Of a stretch of DNA of 64,000 nucleotides, positions 9,208 through 17,317 are shown piece by piece. Where the stretch lies: assembly GCA_021413925.1 (NCBI GenBank), contig JAIOPL010000006.1, forward strand, positions 62,001-126,000, given 5' to 3'. Numbering within the stretch: the first letter of the stretch is position 1; every line of letters starts with the position of its first letter. This DNA comes from Verrucomicrobiota bacterium. GTDB lineage: Bacteria > Verrucomicrobiota > Verrucomicrobiia > Chthoniobacterales > UBA6821. A model generated the notes under the pieces. That model had not been told where the DNA came from. It did not search any database and saw only the letters and a program-made list of their open reading frames with translations. Both the position numbers and the translations under genes were made by a program.

Positions 9208-9265
9208 TTCTCGGTTCGGCGTTTTTCTTTGGTAGCGGCGTTAAGTCTTTCGTAAAACTTCCCTT

Positions 9266-10564
9266 ATGCTGAATTATCTCTGGCTGGGCCTGATTCTCTG
9301 CGGCGTGGTCTTGGGTGTCTTGACCGGCAAAACTGAGGCCGTGACAGCCGCCACGTTCGATGCAGCCAAGGCATCACTGATGACCATCGCTCTCCCCCTT
9401 GGGGCTGTTATGGCTCTCTGGCTGGGCATCATGAGGCTTGCCGAGAAATCGGGTGCCGTGGAACGACTCTCGTCATTCCTCAAACCGCTACTCACCCGTC
9501 TCTTCCCCGACGTCCCGGCAGATCATCCTGCCATGGGGGCCATGGTGATGAATATTGCCGCCAATATGCTGGGACTCGGTAATGCCGCCACCCCTCTCGG
9601 TCTGCGCGCCATGCAGGGACTCGAATCACTGAATCCCCGCCCGGGTACTGCCACGAATGCCATGTGCACCTTCCTGGCCATCAATACGAGTTCCGTCCAG
9701 CTCATACCCGCAACCGCCGTGGGGCTTCTGGCTGCCGCCGGATCGATCCACCCGACCGCCATCATCGGGACGGCTCTTGTCGCCTCGACCTGCTCCTTCG
9801 TGACGGGCATCGTCTCGGTAAAACTGTTGCAACGACTCCCCATGTTTGCCATTCCTCCGATGCCTCCCGTCATGGCGAGTGATGCCAGTGAGGCATCCCT
9901 CCCATCTCCTGTGGAACCTCTCACGGAATTTCCGCTTTGGAAGAAGATCCTGCTTGGTGGCTACATGGCCCTCTTTGTCATCACGATCGGTCGCTTGGCT
10001 TTGTCAGGAGTCGAGGGACAGCACTCCTTGGCGATTGCCATCATCCAGAGCATCTCTCTCGTGGCGATTCCCTTCCTGATCGGATTCTTCCCCCTCTACG
10101 CAGCCCTGCGGGGAGTGGCCGTCTACGAAGAGTTCATCGAGGGTGCCAAGGAGGGCATTCAGGTCGCCCTGCGCATCTTCCCCTACCTCGTGGCGATCCT
10201 TGTCGCTGTCGGGATCTTTCGGGCTGCTGGGGGGATCGATATCCTGACCCGTCTTCTTTCTCCCGTTCTGGATCTGATTGGCTTACCTCCTCAAGTATTG
10301 CCACTAGTCCTTGTCCGGCCAATGAGCGGAAGTGCCGCCACAGGGCTCTTTGCCGAGATCGTCAAGGCCTGCGGACCTGACAGCTACGCAGCCCATCTAG
10401 CAGGAACGATCCTCGGGGGCACAGAGACCACACTTTATGTGCTGGCCGTCTACTTCGGCTCCGTAGCGATCCGCAAGGGACGCCATGCCCTGGCCGCTGG
10501 TCTACTTGCTGACGCTGCTGGCGTCGCGGCATCGCTGGTGATCTGCCGATTGGTCTTCAGGTAA
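9266..10564 (+). CDS. Nucleoside recognition domain membrane protein, SpmA-SpmB fusion
   Basis: A 432-aa polytopic membrane protein. Residues 1-190 resemble spore maturation protein A (MLNYLWLGLILCGVVLGVLTGK; MNIAANMLGLGNAATPLGLRAMQGL) and residues 225-432 resemble SpmB (FPYLVAILVAVGIFRAAGG; VRPMSGSAATGLFAEIV; AGTILGGTETTLYVLAVYFG). The two halves, separate genes in Bacillus, are fused by a short linker. In non-sporulating bacteria the role is unknown; the Gate/nucleoside-recognition domains suggest transport. Stands alone, no Shine-Dalgarno. Confidence 0.85.
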   Translation: MLNYLWLGLILCGVVLGVLTGKTEAVTAATFDAAKASLMTIALPLGAVMALWLGIMRLAEKSGAVERLSSFLKPLLTRLFPDVPADHPAMGAMVMNIAANMLGLGNAATPLGLRAMQGLESLNPRPGTATNAMCTFLAINTSSVQLIPATAVGLLAAAGSIHPTAIIGTALVASTCSFVTGIVSVKLLQRLPMFAIPPMPPVMASDASEASLPSPVEPLTEFPLWKKILLGGYMALFVITIGRLALSGVEGQHSLAIAIIQSISLVAIPFLIGFFPLYAALRGVAVYEEFIEGAKEGIQVALRIFPYLVAILVAVGIFRAAGGIDILTRLLSPVLDLIGLPPQVLPLVLVRPMSGSAATGLFAEIVKACGPDSYAAHLAGTILGGTETTLYVLAVYFGSVAIRKGRHALAAGLLADAAGVAASLVICRLVFR

Positions 10565-10570
10565 TATTTA

Positions 10571-10591
10571 CAGGGATAAAGGGGATGAAGG
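10571..10591 (-). repeat. Intergenic repeat family E, copy 1
   Basis: CAGGGATAAAGGGGATGAA at 10571-10589 is the exact inverse complement of 34311-34329, 19 nt. A rearranged version of the same words lies at 17236-17260. It begins 7 nt after the SpmAB stop codon. Confidence 0.6.
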
Positions 10592-10645
10592 AGATGGACG
10601 ATCCGATGTCATTGAGAAGGTGACATGATAGGCTCGACCGTTACA

Positions 10646-10710
10646 GGATAGCTAGGCGGGTAAGCGAAGCTGTGGTGAACTACTGCGAGCGGAGACCAAC
10701 GACGCTATCC
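10646..10710. other. 65-nt stem-bounded intergenic segment
   Basis: GGATAGC (10646-10652) pairs with GCTATCC (10704-10710), closing a purine-rich 51-nt interior. It has the size of a tRNA but lacks a T-arm (no GTTC-like loop) on either strand. It may be a small structured RNA, a terminator leader or a short mobile-element end; I cannot tell which. Confidence 0.3.
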
Positions 10711-10730
10711 GCGAAGATCACGAGTATTCT

Positions 10731-11150
10731 TTAGATCCCGATCAGACTCACCACAATGGTTCGACGATGGGGAGCGCTGCGGTGCTCAAACAGATAAATC
10801 CCCTGCCAGGTGCCGAGTTGGAGGCTTCCCGCGGCGATTGGAATGGATTCGCTTGTGCGAGTCAGCGCCATGCGAAGATGACTGGTGGAATCATCCGCCC
10901 CCTCGGCCGTATGGATGAGGTTGGGATGATCCTCCGGGACAAGATCCTCGAAAAAGCGGTGGAGATCGGCTCTCGCCGTCGGATCAGCATTCTCATAGAT
11001 CACCAGACTCGCGCTGGTATGATGGACCAAGACGGTGGCGAGTCCCGTTTTGATTCCGCTGCGGGCAAGCAAGGTTGCGACTTGGTCTGTGATCTCATAG
11101 GTCCCCTTCCCTCGAGTAGGGATAATAAAACTCTCGGTGAGCGCGATCAT
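10731..11150 (-). CDS. YjbQ/UPF0047 family protein
   Basis: A 139-aa single-domain protein of the YjbQ family, members of which show weak thiamine-phosphate-synthase activity (secondary ThiE-like). Family features visible: VLVHHTSASLVIYENADPTARADL, the acidic stretch EGADDSTSHLRMALTR, and the C-terminal GTWQGIYLFEHRSAPHRRTIVVS. The His, Asp and Gln residues expected in the metal/active-site pocket are present. Lies head to tail with the DUF423 gene, 27 nt apart, on the minus strand. Confidence 0.88.
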   Translation of the reverse strand: MIALTESFIIPTRGKGTYEITDQVATLLARSGIKTGLATVLVHHTSASLVIYENADPTARADLHRFFEDLVPEDHPNLIHTAEGADDSTSHLRMALTRTSESIPIAAGSLQLGTWQGIYLFEHRSAPHRRTIVVSLIGI

Positions 11151-11177
11151 CGTAAGATCAGAATGATCATCTGAGGA

Positions 11178-11561
11178 TCAGGAGGCTCGGGATTCCGGGC
11201 GCAACCCAATCCATGCAATCCAGGCCCAACCGACCATCAGCAGAAGTCCCCCGATGGGGGTGACGGCTCCGAGCCAGGTAATCCCTGTCACTGCCAGCAG
11301 ATAGAGACTTCCCGAGAAAATCAGAATTCCGAACGCAAAGCAGAGAAATGGGATTCTTGGAACGGACTGCTCACGGGCCAACAAGAGAAGGACGGGTGCA
11401 TGAACGAGTTGGTAAAGCACCGCCGTATTCCAAATCTCACGAGCATGATGCGCCTCAAGCAAACCCTTCAGGGCATGGGCACCGAAGGCTCCAAGCCCGA
11501 TCCCCAGAAAACCAGTCAAACCTGCCACAAAGAGCCCTGGGAGTGCGGCTCGACGGGACAT
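11178..11561 (-). CDS. DUF423 small membrane protein
   Basis: A 127-aa inner-membrane protein of the DUF423/YgdD family. The start at 11561 (MSRRAALPG) is preferred because upstream codons overlap the nuoF end. Four hydrophobic helices are visible: GLFVAGLTGFLGIGLGAFGAHAL, NTAVLYQLVHAPVLLLLA, IPFLCFAFGILIFSGSLYLLAV and AVTPIGGLLLMVGWAWIAW. The GAFGAHALK segment and the FSGSLY motif are family signatures. Function unknown. It follows nuoF by 11 nt and could be co-transcribed with it. Confidence 0.85.
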   Translation of the reverse strand: MSRRAALPGLFVAGLTGFLGIGLGAFGAHALKGLLEAHHAREIWNTAVLYQLVHAPVLLLLAREQSVPRIPFLCFAFGILIFSGSLYLLAVTGITWLGAVTPIGGLLLMVGWAWIAWIGLRPESRAS

Positions 11562-11572
11562 GAAGGAAGGAA

Positions 11573-12913
11573 TTACTTGGCCGCGATCTCGAACTCCTCG
11601 GGGAACTTCTGGAGAAAGCTCTGGACAGGCCATGAGGCCGCCTCACCGAAGGCGCAGACCGTGCGGCCGGCAATATTGTCGGCCACGTTCTTGAGAGTCG
11701 CTGGATCCTGGGAGATCCCCTCTCCGTTCACCATGCGGGTAGTCATCTTGTCGATCCAGAGCACACCCTCGCGGCAGGGGGTGCACTGACCGCAGCTCTC
11801 GTGGGCGTAGAATGTATTCAGGTTATTAAGAGCCCAGAGCATGTTGCGCGAGTCATCCATCACGATTACTCCGCCGCTTCCGATCATTGTGCCGGCTGCG
11901 GCAAGGCTGGCCGCATCCATCACAAGGTCGAGAAGGGGAACTTCTTTCTCAATCATTTCTCCGTCCGGGCCCTTCTCCTTCATCTTGAAGGTCTCCCCGG
12001 CACGCAGGATCTTGGAGGAACTGCCACCGGGAATGATCGCCTTGAGCTTACGACCGGGCTTCATGCCGCCGCAGACATCATTGATCAATTCACCAAGCGT
12101 CACTCCGCCGGCAGGAATCTCGTAAGGACCGGGACGCATGACATCACCCGAGACACACATCACTCGGGTACCACCGTCTCCGGCAGTGCCCATCTTTGCG
12201 TACTCGCCGCTGCCGATCTTGAAGATCTGCTTCACGTGGCAGAATGTCTCCACATTGTTGACGATAGTCGGAGACATGTAGAGACCGAGGACCGCGGGGA
12301 AGTAGGGAGGCTTGATGCGGGGATAAGGACGCTTACCCTCCAACGACTCGATCAGGCTGGTCTCCTCACCGCAAATATAGGCACCGGCTCCCTGGTGAAC
12401 ATACATATCGATGTCGAAGCCGCTACCCATGATGTTTTTTCCAAGGAATCCCTTGGCACGGGCTTCTTCGATAGCCTTAGTAACAATCCCAGCAGCCTTC
12501 GGGAACTCGCAACGGATGTAGATATAGGCAAGATTGACATTCAGAGCGAAGGCAGCGATCGCCATTCCCTCGATCAACTGATGGGGGTCGTTATGTAGAA
12601 TATACCGATCCTTGAAGGTACCGGGCTCCGACTCGTCAGCATTGCAGGTAATGTAGTGAGGCTTACCGTCGTCACGCTTGATGAAACCCCACTTCACACC
12701 GCATGGGAATCCCGCACCGCCGCGACCACGCAGGTTCGCCTTCTTGACCTCATCAATGATCTCCTCCGGCTTCATACCGAGAGCCTTCTTCAGTTCTTCA
12801 TAGCCCCCGTTCTTCACGTAGCAGTCGATGTCAGGGGTATAGCCCTGGGTCCAGGCGTTCTTGAAGACAATGCGGCGCTCTTTGGGATGTGGAGGAAGAA
12901 GAAGTGATTTCAT
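11573..12913 (-). CDS. nuoF: NADH-quinone oxidoreductase subunit F
   Basis: FMN- and NADH-binding subunit (51 kDa type) carrying the N3 4Fe-4S cluster. The glycine-rich NADH motif GRGGAGFPCGVKWGF is at about residue 60, the FMN region CNADESEPGTFKDR follows, and the cluster motif ESCGQCTPCREG is near residue 370 with the later cluster cysteine in GRTVCAFGEAA. Its 446 aa are full length. Pairs with nuoE immediately upstream, but no nuoG or membrane subunits follow; DUF423 does. The gap to nuoE contains two tandem copies of CTAGTGGAAT (12935-12954). An NADH module of a hydrogenase or formate dehydrogenase is an alternative. Confidence 0.9.
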   Translation of the reverse strand: MKSLLLPPHPKERRIVFKNAWTQGYTPDIDCYVKNGGYEELKKALGMKPEEIIDEVKKANLRGRGGAGFPCGVKWGFIKRDDGKPHYITCNADESEPGTFKDRYILHNDPHQLIEGMAIAAFALNVNLAYIYIRCEFPKAAGIVTKAIEEARAKGFLGKNIMGSGFDIDMYVHQGAGAYICGEETSLIESLEGKRPYPRIKPPYFPAVLGLYMSPTIVNNVETFCHVKQIFKIGSGEYAKMGTAGDGGTRVMCVSGDVMRPGPYEIPAGGVTLGELINDVCGGMKPGRKLKAIIPGGSSSKILRAGETFKMKEKGPDGEMIEKEVPLLDLVMDAASLAAAGTMIGSGGVIVMDDSRNMLWALNNLNTFYAHESCGQCTPCREGVLWIDKMTTRMVNGEGISQDPATLKNVADNIAGRTVCAFGEAASWPVQSFLQKFPEEFEIAAK

Positions 12914-12957
12914 GGTCGTGGGCCTTGTTGGTACCTAGTGGAATCTAGTGGAATCGA

Positions 12958-13494
12958 TCAGTTGTACTGGCTCAGGATAACGGCGGTGCCTTCCGGGGTA
13001 ATGTCCTCGAGGAGATCATCATTGACTAGGGCCACGGGAGCCGAACCGCAGCTCGCGAGACACTCCACGAACTCGACACTGAATTTTCCATCCGCGCTGA
13101 CAGGAGGAGTGTGCCCGTGCGTTGGGGCCTTAGGATCGATTCCGGCAGCCTTGCAGAAGGCATCCCGGACCTCGTAGCTTCCGGCCAAGGCGCATGAGAG
13201 AGTGCGGCAGACGCGGATGCAAACCTTGCCGGCAGCCTGCTGACGGAACCATGGATAGAAGGTAACCAGTTCCAGGATATTGATAGGCTGAAGCTCCAGA
13301 CGGTTCGCGATCCAATCCACGCCGCTGTCATCGACGAAACCGAAGTGGTTTTGCCAGAGATGGAGGAGAGGAAGGGACGCACTCCTCTTGGAGACGGGGT
13401 AGTGAGTCACCGCCTCGTCGATCTTGGAAAGGAGGTCCGCAGGAATCAATTCAGCCTGTTTGGGACCGGTGGAAGGAGCTGCATGAGTATGCAT
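12958..13494 (-). CDS. nuoE: NADH-quinone oxidoreductase subunit E
   Basis: Thioredoxin-like 24-kDa subunit holding the N1a 2Fe-2S cluster. Cluster ligands are visible as CRTLSC near residue 100 and CLASC near residue 140, in the family contexts VCRTLSCALAGSYEV and VEFVECLASCGSAPVALVN. There is an extra GIDPKAPTHGHTPPVSADGK insertion between them. An N-terminal helical domain carries LLHLWQNHFGFVD. Forms the dehydrogenase module with NuoF; 44 nt separate the two genes. Confidence 0.9.
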   Translation of the reverse strand: MHTHAAPSTGPKQAELIPADLLSKIDEAVTHYPVSKRSASLPLLHLWQNHFGFVDDSGVDWIANRLELQPINILELVTFYPWFRQQAAGKVCIRVCRTLSCALAGSYEVRDAFCKAAGIDPKAPTHGHTPPVSADGKFSVEFVECLASCGSAPVALVNDDLLEDITPEGTAVILSQYN

Positions 13495-13642
13495 GAAGAG
13501 ATGTAAGAGATCAAAAACGAGCTGTCTCGGAAAGCAGGAAATCGGTAAATTCGATAGTGAGGGGCATCAAGGGCCCGATGACGGGCGGTGATTGCCAAGA
13601 CTCTGTGATCCTGCTTCGCTCTCTTTTCCGACTTTTCAAGCT

Positions 13643-14752
13643 ATGGGATTCTTCACCCCCCGATTCATCAAGGAAGCCCGTATCCTCTCCGAGGGGGCCT
13701 CCAAGACCCTTCACCACCATCGTGACCTGCTGGGAGAGGGACAGATCGCCAGCCTTCAGGAACTCATTTCCTCACTGAATCACGCGATCCGCGGAAAGAA
13801 AGAGCAGGAGATCGATCAAACAACCCGAATGCTGGAAACCGGTTTTGCCTCCGTCATTCCTGCCAGACCCCACCCCGTCTGGGCGGAGAACATCGAGGCC
13901 ATCGTGGTCGCCATCGCCCTGGCCGTTGGATTCCAAGCCTACTTTCTGAAGCCATTCAAGATCCCTACCGGATCAATGCAGCCGACTCTCTACGGGATGC
14001 TGGGACATCCTTCGGAAGATTCCCTTCCGGGACCGATCATCCGTGCCATGGATTTCATCCGCCTCGGGCGCACCCACCTTGACCTCAAGGCCGCAGTAAA
14101 AGAGGAAGTCCTGGGACTTAACGAGCACACCAAGCTCAACTTCTTCACCTTCACAGAAGTAGTCACCACGGAGGGAAAGTTCTCGATCTTTGCACCTCGC
14201 GATGTCGTGGCGCGGGATTTCGGAGTGAGACCAGGCAGAGTCTATGAGCTAGGGGAAACGATCGTCCACGGCTATGTCCAGGCGGGCGACCAGGTCTTTG
14301 TCGACCGCATGACCTACCAGTTCAGGAACCCATCGCGTTCAGATGTCTTTGTCTTCAAGACCACGGGAATCCGCCGCATCGAGATGAATCTCGACCCTGC
14401 CCTGGGTTCCCAGTTCTACATCAAGCGACTCGCCGGCGTCCCGGGAGACACCCTGCGAATAGATGCCCCAAAGCTCTTCCTGAACGGTTCACTCGCCACA
14501 CAAACTCCCTTCCAACGCGTCATGAGCTGCGAGAACGGCTATCGGGGATACTCCAATCCCAGCGCCGCGCAATACCTGACGACACCGGAGGAGACCTTCA
14601 CGGTGCCCTCCAACGCATTCTTCGCCATGGGCGATAACAGCTACAACTCCAGCGACAGCCGCTACTGGGGCATCGTTCCGGAGCGGAACGTCATCGGTCG
14701 CGGCTACTTCGTCTACTGGCCCTTCTCCGAGCGGTGGGGCTTCATTCGGTGA
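13643..14752 (+). CDS. lepB: Signal peptidase I
   Basis: Membrane-bound serine protease that removes signal peptides. The start at 13643 (MGFFTPRFIKEARIL) is chosen because upstream codons have no support. About 85 cytoplasmic residues precede one transmembrane helix (IEAIVVAIALAVGFQAYFL). The catalytic Ser is in IPTGSMQPTLYG and the general-base Lys in YIKRLAGVPGDTLRI; the C-terminal box GDNSYNSSDSRYWG is present. At 369 aa it is longer than typical SPase I; an insertion follows the Ser box (about residues 125-180). The stop is followed directly by a family A repeat. Confidence 0.93.
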   Translation: MGFFTPRFIKEARILSEGASKTLHHHRDLLGEGQIASLQELISSLNHAIRGKKEQEIDQTTRMLETGFASVIPARPHPVWAENIEAIVVAIALAVGFQAYFLKPFKIPTGSMQPTLYGMLGHPSEDSLPGPIIRAMDFIRLGRTHLDLKAAVKEEVLGLNEHTKLNFFTFTEVVTTEGKFSIFAPRDVVARDFGVRPGRVYELGETIVHGYVQAGDQVFVDRMTYQFRNPSRSDVFVFKTTGIRRIEMNLDPALGSQFYIKRLAGVPGDTLRIDAPKLFLNGSLATQTPFQRVMSCENGYRGYSNPSAAQYLTTPEETFTVPSNAFFAMGDNSYNSSDSRYWGIVPERNVIGRGYFVYWPFSERWGFIR

Positions 14753-14754
14753 AT

Positions 14755-14792
14755 CTAAGACTATTAGCCTTTTAGGCTGTTGGACTATTAGG
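14755..14792 (+). repeat. Intergenic repeat family A, solitary copy
   Basis: Words AGACTATTAG, AGGCTGTTGGACTATTAG and TTTTAGG occur directly after the lepB stop. They match the words at 32262-32297 around the four-helix-bundle cassette. No ORF or opposite-strand partner copy lies nearby, so it may be a scar. Confidence 0.6.
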
Positions 14793-14864
14793 AAGGCGTA
14801 ACGGAGAGATTACCCAATTACTCTAGGCACCTACGGCCATAGTAAAAACATCCCCTGCAGTTTC

Positions 14865-14889
14865 TTCCTGAGTTCATGAGTTCCAGATT
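14865..14889 (-). repeat. Intergenic repeat family B, copy 2
   Basis: Minus strand reads AATCTGGAA CTCATGAA CTCAGGAA; the copy at 27541-27565 has the same words in a different order. Lies in the 172-nt gap between lepB and argG, together with the family A copy. Confidence 0.6.
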
Positions 14890-14924
14890 GAAGCTGGATC
14901 CCTTGGCCTCTGCGGGAGACTTTC

Positions 14925-16202
14925 TTATTTCCGCTTCTTGGCAGTCGTCCTCTTACTCACAGGCTTCTTCCCGCCGGCGGCAACTTTTGCCGCGACCTTA
15001 GAAGCGACTTTTAGCCTGAGGGCATTTAGTCTGATGAAGCCGGTGGCATCACCCTGATCGTAGGCCTGGGTCGGGTCGGCCTCCATTGTGGCGATATCGG
15101 GACGGTAGAGGCTGACCGGGCTCTTACGGCCAGCGGCCATGATATTCCCCTTGTAGAGACGTAGGCGGACAGTGCCGGTCACATTCTGCTGGGATTCCGT
15201 GATCAGCGCCTGGAGTGCCAGACGCTCGGGTGCAAACCAGAATCCGTTATATACCAGCGTGCTGTATTTCGGGATCAGGCCATCACGCAGGTGCATCACC
15301 TCACGGTCCATCGTGAGGGACTCCATCTGGCGGTGGGCGAAGTGCAGGATCGAGCCGCCGGGGGTCTCATAGACACCGCGGCTCTTCATTCCTACAAAGC
15401 GATTTTCGACCATGTCGACGCGCCCGACGCCATGACGGCCGCCGATCTTGTTCAACGTCTTCATGACGGCCAGCGGATCGAGTGGCTTACCATTCACGGC
15501 CACGCAGTTTCCCTGGATGAAATCGAGCGTGACCATCTCGGACTTGTCAGGTGCCTCTTCGGGACTGGCCGAGAGCTTGAACATCCCCCTATTTGCAGGG
15601 GCAAAAGCGTCGAACCAAGGATCCTCCAGGATTCCGCTCTCATAGCTGATATGGAGCAGATTGCGATCCATCGAGTAGGGCTTCTTGGCACTGGCCTCGA
15701 CCGGCACCTTGTGGCGCTCGCAGTAGGCGATCATCTCGGCGCGACCCGGGAATTCGGAGCGGAATCTCTCCTCGCGCCATGGGGCGATCACCTGGAGATC
15801 CGGGGAGAGAGCGGCAGCAGCCAACTCGAACCTGACCTGATCGTTCCCCTTTCCTGTGGCACCATGAGCCACCGCATCGGCACCCTCGGCAGTCGCGATC
15901 TCGACCATGCGTTGCGCGATCAGTGGACGGGCAATGCTAGTTCCGAGAAAATACTCACCCTCGTAGAGAGAACCGGCCTGCATCATGGGGAAGATGAAAT
16001 CGCGCGCGAACTCTTCCTGCAGATCATCGACATAGCACTTGGAGGCTCCCGTGCGGAGCGCCTTCGGCTTCAGCCCCTTCAGTTCCTCTTCTTGACCGAT
16101 GTCCGCGCAAAAAGCGATGACCTCTGCGGAGTAGGTCTCTTTGATCCAGTTCAGAATGACGGAGGTATCCAGACCCCCAGAGTAGGCGACAACGATTTTC
16201 AT
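14925..16202 (-). CDS. argG: Argininosuccinate synthase
   Basis: Joins citrulline and aspartate with ATP hydrolysis in arginine synthesis. The N-terminal P-loop-like motif [16 protein letters not shown], the second signature [15 protein letters not shown] and the residues around [20 protein letters not shown] are intact. The core matches the usual ~400 aa. The C-terminus has an added Lys/Ala-rich tail ([24 protein letters not shown] in two halves of 12) not typical for the enzyme. Transcribed on the same strand as tRNA-Lys, which ends 55 nt upstream. Confidence 0.96.
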   Translation of the reverse strand: MKIVVAYSGGLDTSVILNWIKETYSAEVIAFCADIGQEEELKGLKPKALRTGASKCYVDDLQEEFARDFIFPMMQAGSLYEGEYFLGTSIARPLIAQRMVEIATAEGADAVAHGATGKGNDQVRFELAAAALSPDLQVIAPWREERFRSEFPGRAEMIAYCERHKVPVEASAKKPYSMDRNLLHISYESGILEDPWFDAFAPANRGMFKLSASPEEAPDKSEMVTLDFIQGNCVAVNGKPLDPLAVMKTLNKIGGRHGVGRVDMVENRFVGMKSRGVYETPGGSILHFAHRQMESLTMDREVMHLRDGLIPKYSTLVYNGFWFAPERLALQALITESQQNVTGTVRLRLYKGNIMAAGRKSPVSLYRPDIATMEADPTQAYDQGDATGFIRLNALRLKVASKVAAKVAAGGKKPVSKRTTAKKRK

Positions 16203-16257
16203 GAACCTGTGGGATACAGCACCACGTGCTTTGTTGCACGCCGATTTGCGAAAAGAG

Positions 16258-16329
16258 TGGGTTGACTGGGACTCGAACCCAGAACCAATACCTTAAAAGG
16301 GTACTGCTCTACCATTGAGCTATCAACCC
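16258..16329 (-). tRNA. trnK-UUU: tRNA-Lys(UUU)
   Basis: A full cloverleaf on the minus strand: acceptor GGGTTGA/TCAACCC, D-arm GCTC...GAGC, anticodon stem GTACC/GGTAT with loop CTTTTAA (anticodon TTT at the centre), T-arm CTGGG-TTCGAGT-CCCAG, discriminator A. No CCA is encoded in the next bases. It lies between msrA (upstream on the same strand) and argG. Confidence 0.95.
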
Positions 16330-16498
16330 AGAGGAAGAATGTTTCGGCCCGGCCATCCGGCCTCCCGGTCTATTCGGGCTAAGAAACAATCAGCAGTCTA
16401 TTATGCAAGATTCCCCATTCAGGGGAAGTGCATTTTCCTCACTCCTGGCCCCATGACCTTGGCTGCTCAGTTATTGAGAATAGAAAGAAGCTGGAAAG

Positions 16499-17113
16499 TT
16501 ACTGGGGCAGCCCGAGCTTCTTGAGCTTCGGCGCGATCACCACCTGACAGTACGGATTCCGATCCTTGTTATTCTGGTAGTAGTTCTGGTGATACGACTC
16601 GGCTGGGTAGAAGGTTTTGAGAGGAGCAATCTCGGTCACAATCGGATCGTCAAACTGAGCCTGTGCTTTCTTCTTCGATGCCTGGGCCTCAGCAGCCTCC
16701 TCCGGTGTGGCGGTCAGAATGATGGAGCGGTACTGGGTGCCAGAGTCAGCCCCCTGACGGTTCAGCGTCGTCGGATCATGTGCCTTCCAGAAGAGATCGA
16801 GCAGCTGGTTGTAACTCACCTTCGCTGGGTCATAAGTTATCTGGATCACCTCGGCATGACCGGTGCGCCCACTGCAGACCTGATCATAGGTCGGGTCTGC
16901 TTTGGCACCACCCGCAAATCCGGAAGTGATCTTGATGACTCCGGGTAGATTCTGGAACACGGCATCGATACACCAGAAACAACCTCCCCCGAACATCGCG
17001 GTCTTTACTGAAGAGGTGGGAGTCGGCGACGGAGTGGCGTTGGCGTTCATGAGTGGAGAAAACAGGCTGGAAGCAAAGAGGGAAAGCAGCATTGCCGGAA
17101 AGAAGGGTCTCAT
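16499..17113 (-). CDS. msrA: Peptide methionine-S-sulfoxide reductase MsrA, exported form
   Basis: Reduces methionine-S-sulfoxide. The start at 17113 (MRPFFPAMLLSL) gives a signal peptide ending near LMNANA-TPSPTPT, so the enzyme probably acts outside the cytoplasm. The catalytic GGGCFWC motif is at about residue 43, followed by GVIKITSGFAGG, GHAEVIQITYDP, YRSIIL and the C-terminal YHQNYYQNNKDRNPYCQVVIAPK. No MsrB is adjacent or fused. The upstream GTG (17128) is an alternative start. Confidence 0.93.
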   Translation of the reverse strand: MRPFFPAMLLSLFASSLFSPLMNANATPSPTPTSSVKTAMFGGGCFWCIDAVFQNLPGVIKITSGFAGGAKADPTYDQVCSGRTGHAEVIQITYDPAKVSYNQLLDLFWKAHDPTTLNRQGADSGTQYRSIILTATPEEAAEAQASKKKAQAQFDDPIVTEIAPLKTFYPAESYHQNYYQNNKDRNPYCQVVIAPKLKKLGLPQ

Positions 17114-17235
17114 ACGGCCAATCTCCACCCTGCAGGCGGAATTGCCAGTGCAAATGTGATCCAGCCCAACGCCGGTGGCTCAATCAATCGTCAGGACGTC
17201 TTGAGATTTTCTCCAGATTTCCATTCCCACTTAAA

Positions 17236-17260
17236 CCCTTTTATCCGCTTCATCCCTGTG
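17236..17260 (+). repeat. Intergenic repeat family E, rearranged copy
   Basis: CCTTTTATCC followed by GCTTCATCCCTGTG, the same words as at 10571-10591 and 34309-34330 but in another order. Lies between msrA start and the transporter stop. Confidence 0.5.
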
Positions 17261-17317
17261 AGCTTTCTCCCTCACTCCTAAGAACGATGCTCATGCCTTT
17301 TTTCTCTGTCAGGCAGT

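Noticed and set aside
10646-10710. tRNA gene
   Set aside because: Size and acceptor-like stem fit, but no T-loop GTTC sequence and no consistent D- or anticodon arm on either strand.
15291-16265. 324-codon plus-strand frame over argG
   Set aside because: Antisense to a certain argG gene; it also crosses the tRNA-Lys gene end. No recognisable domain.
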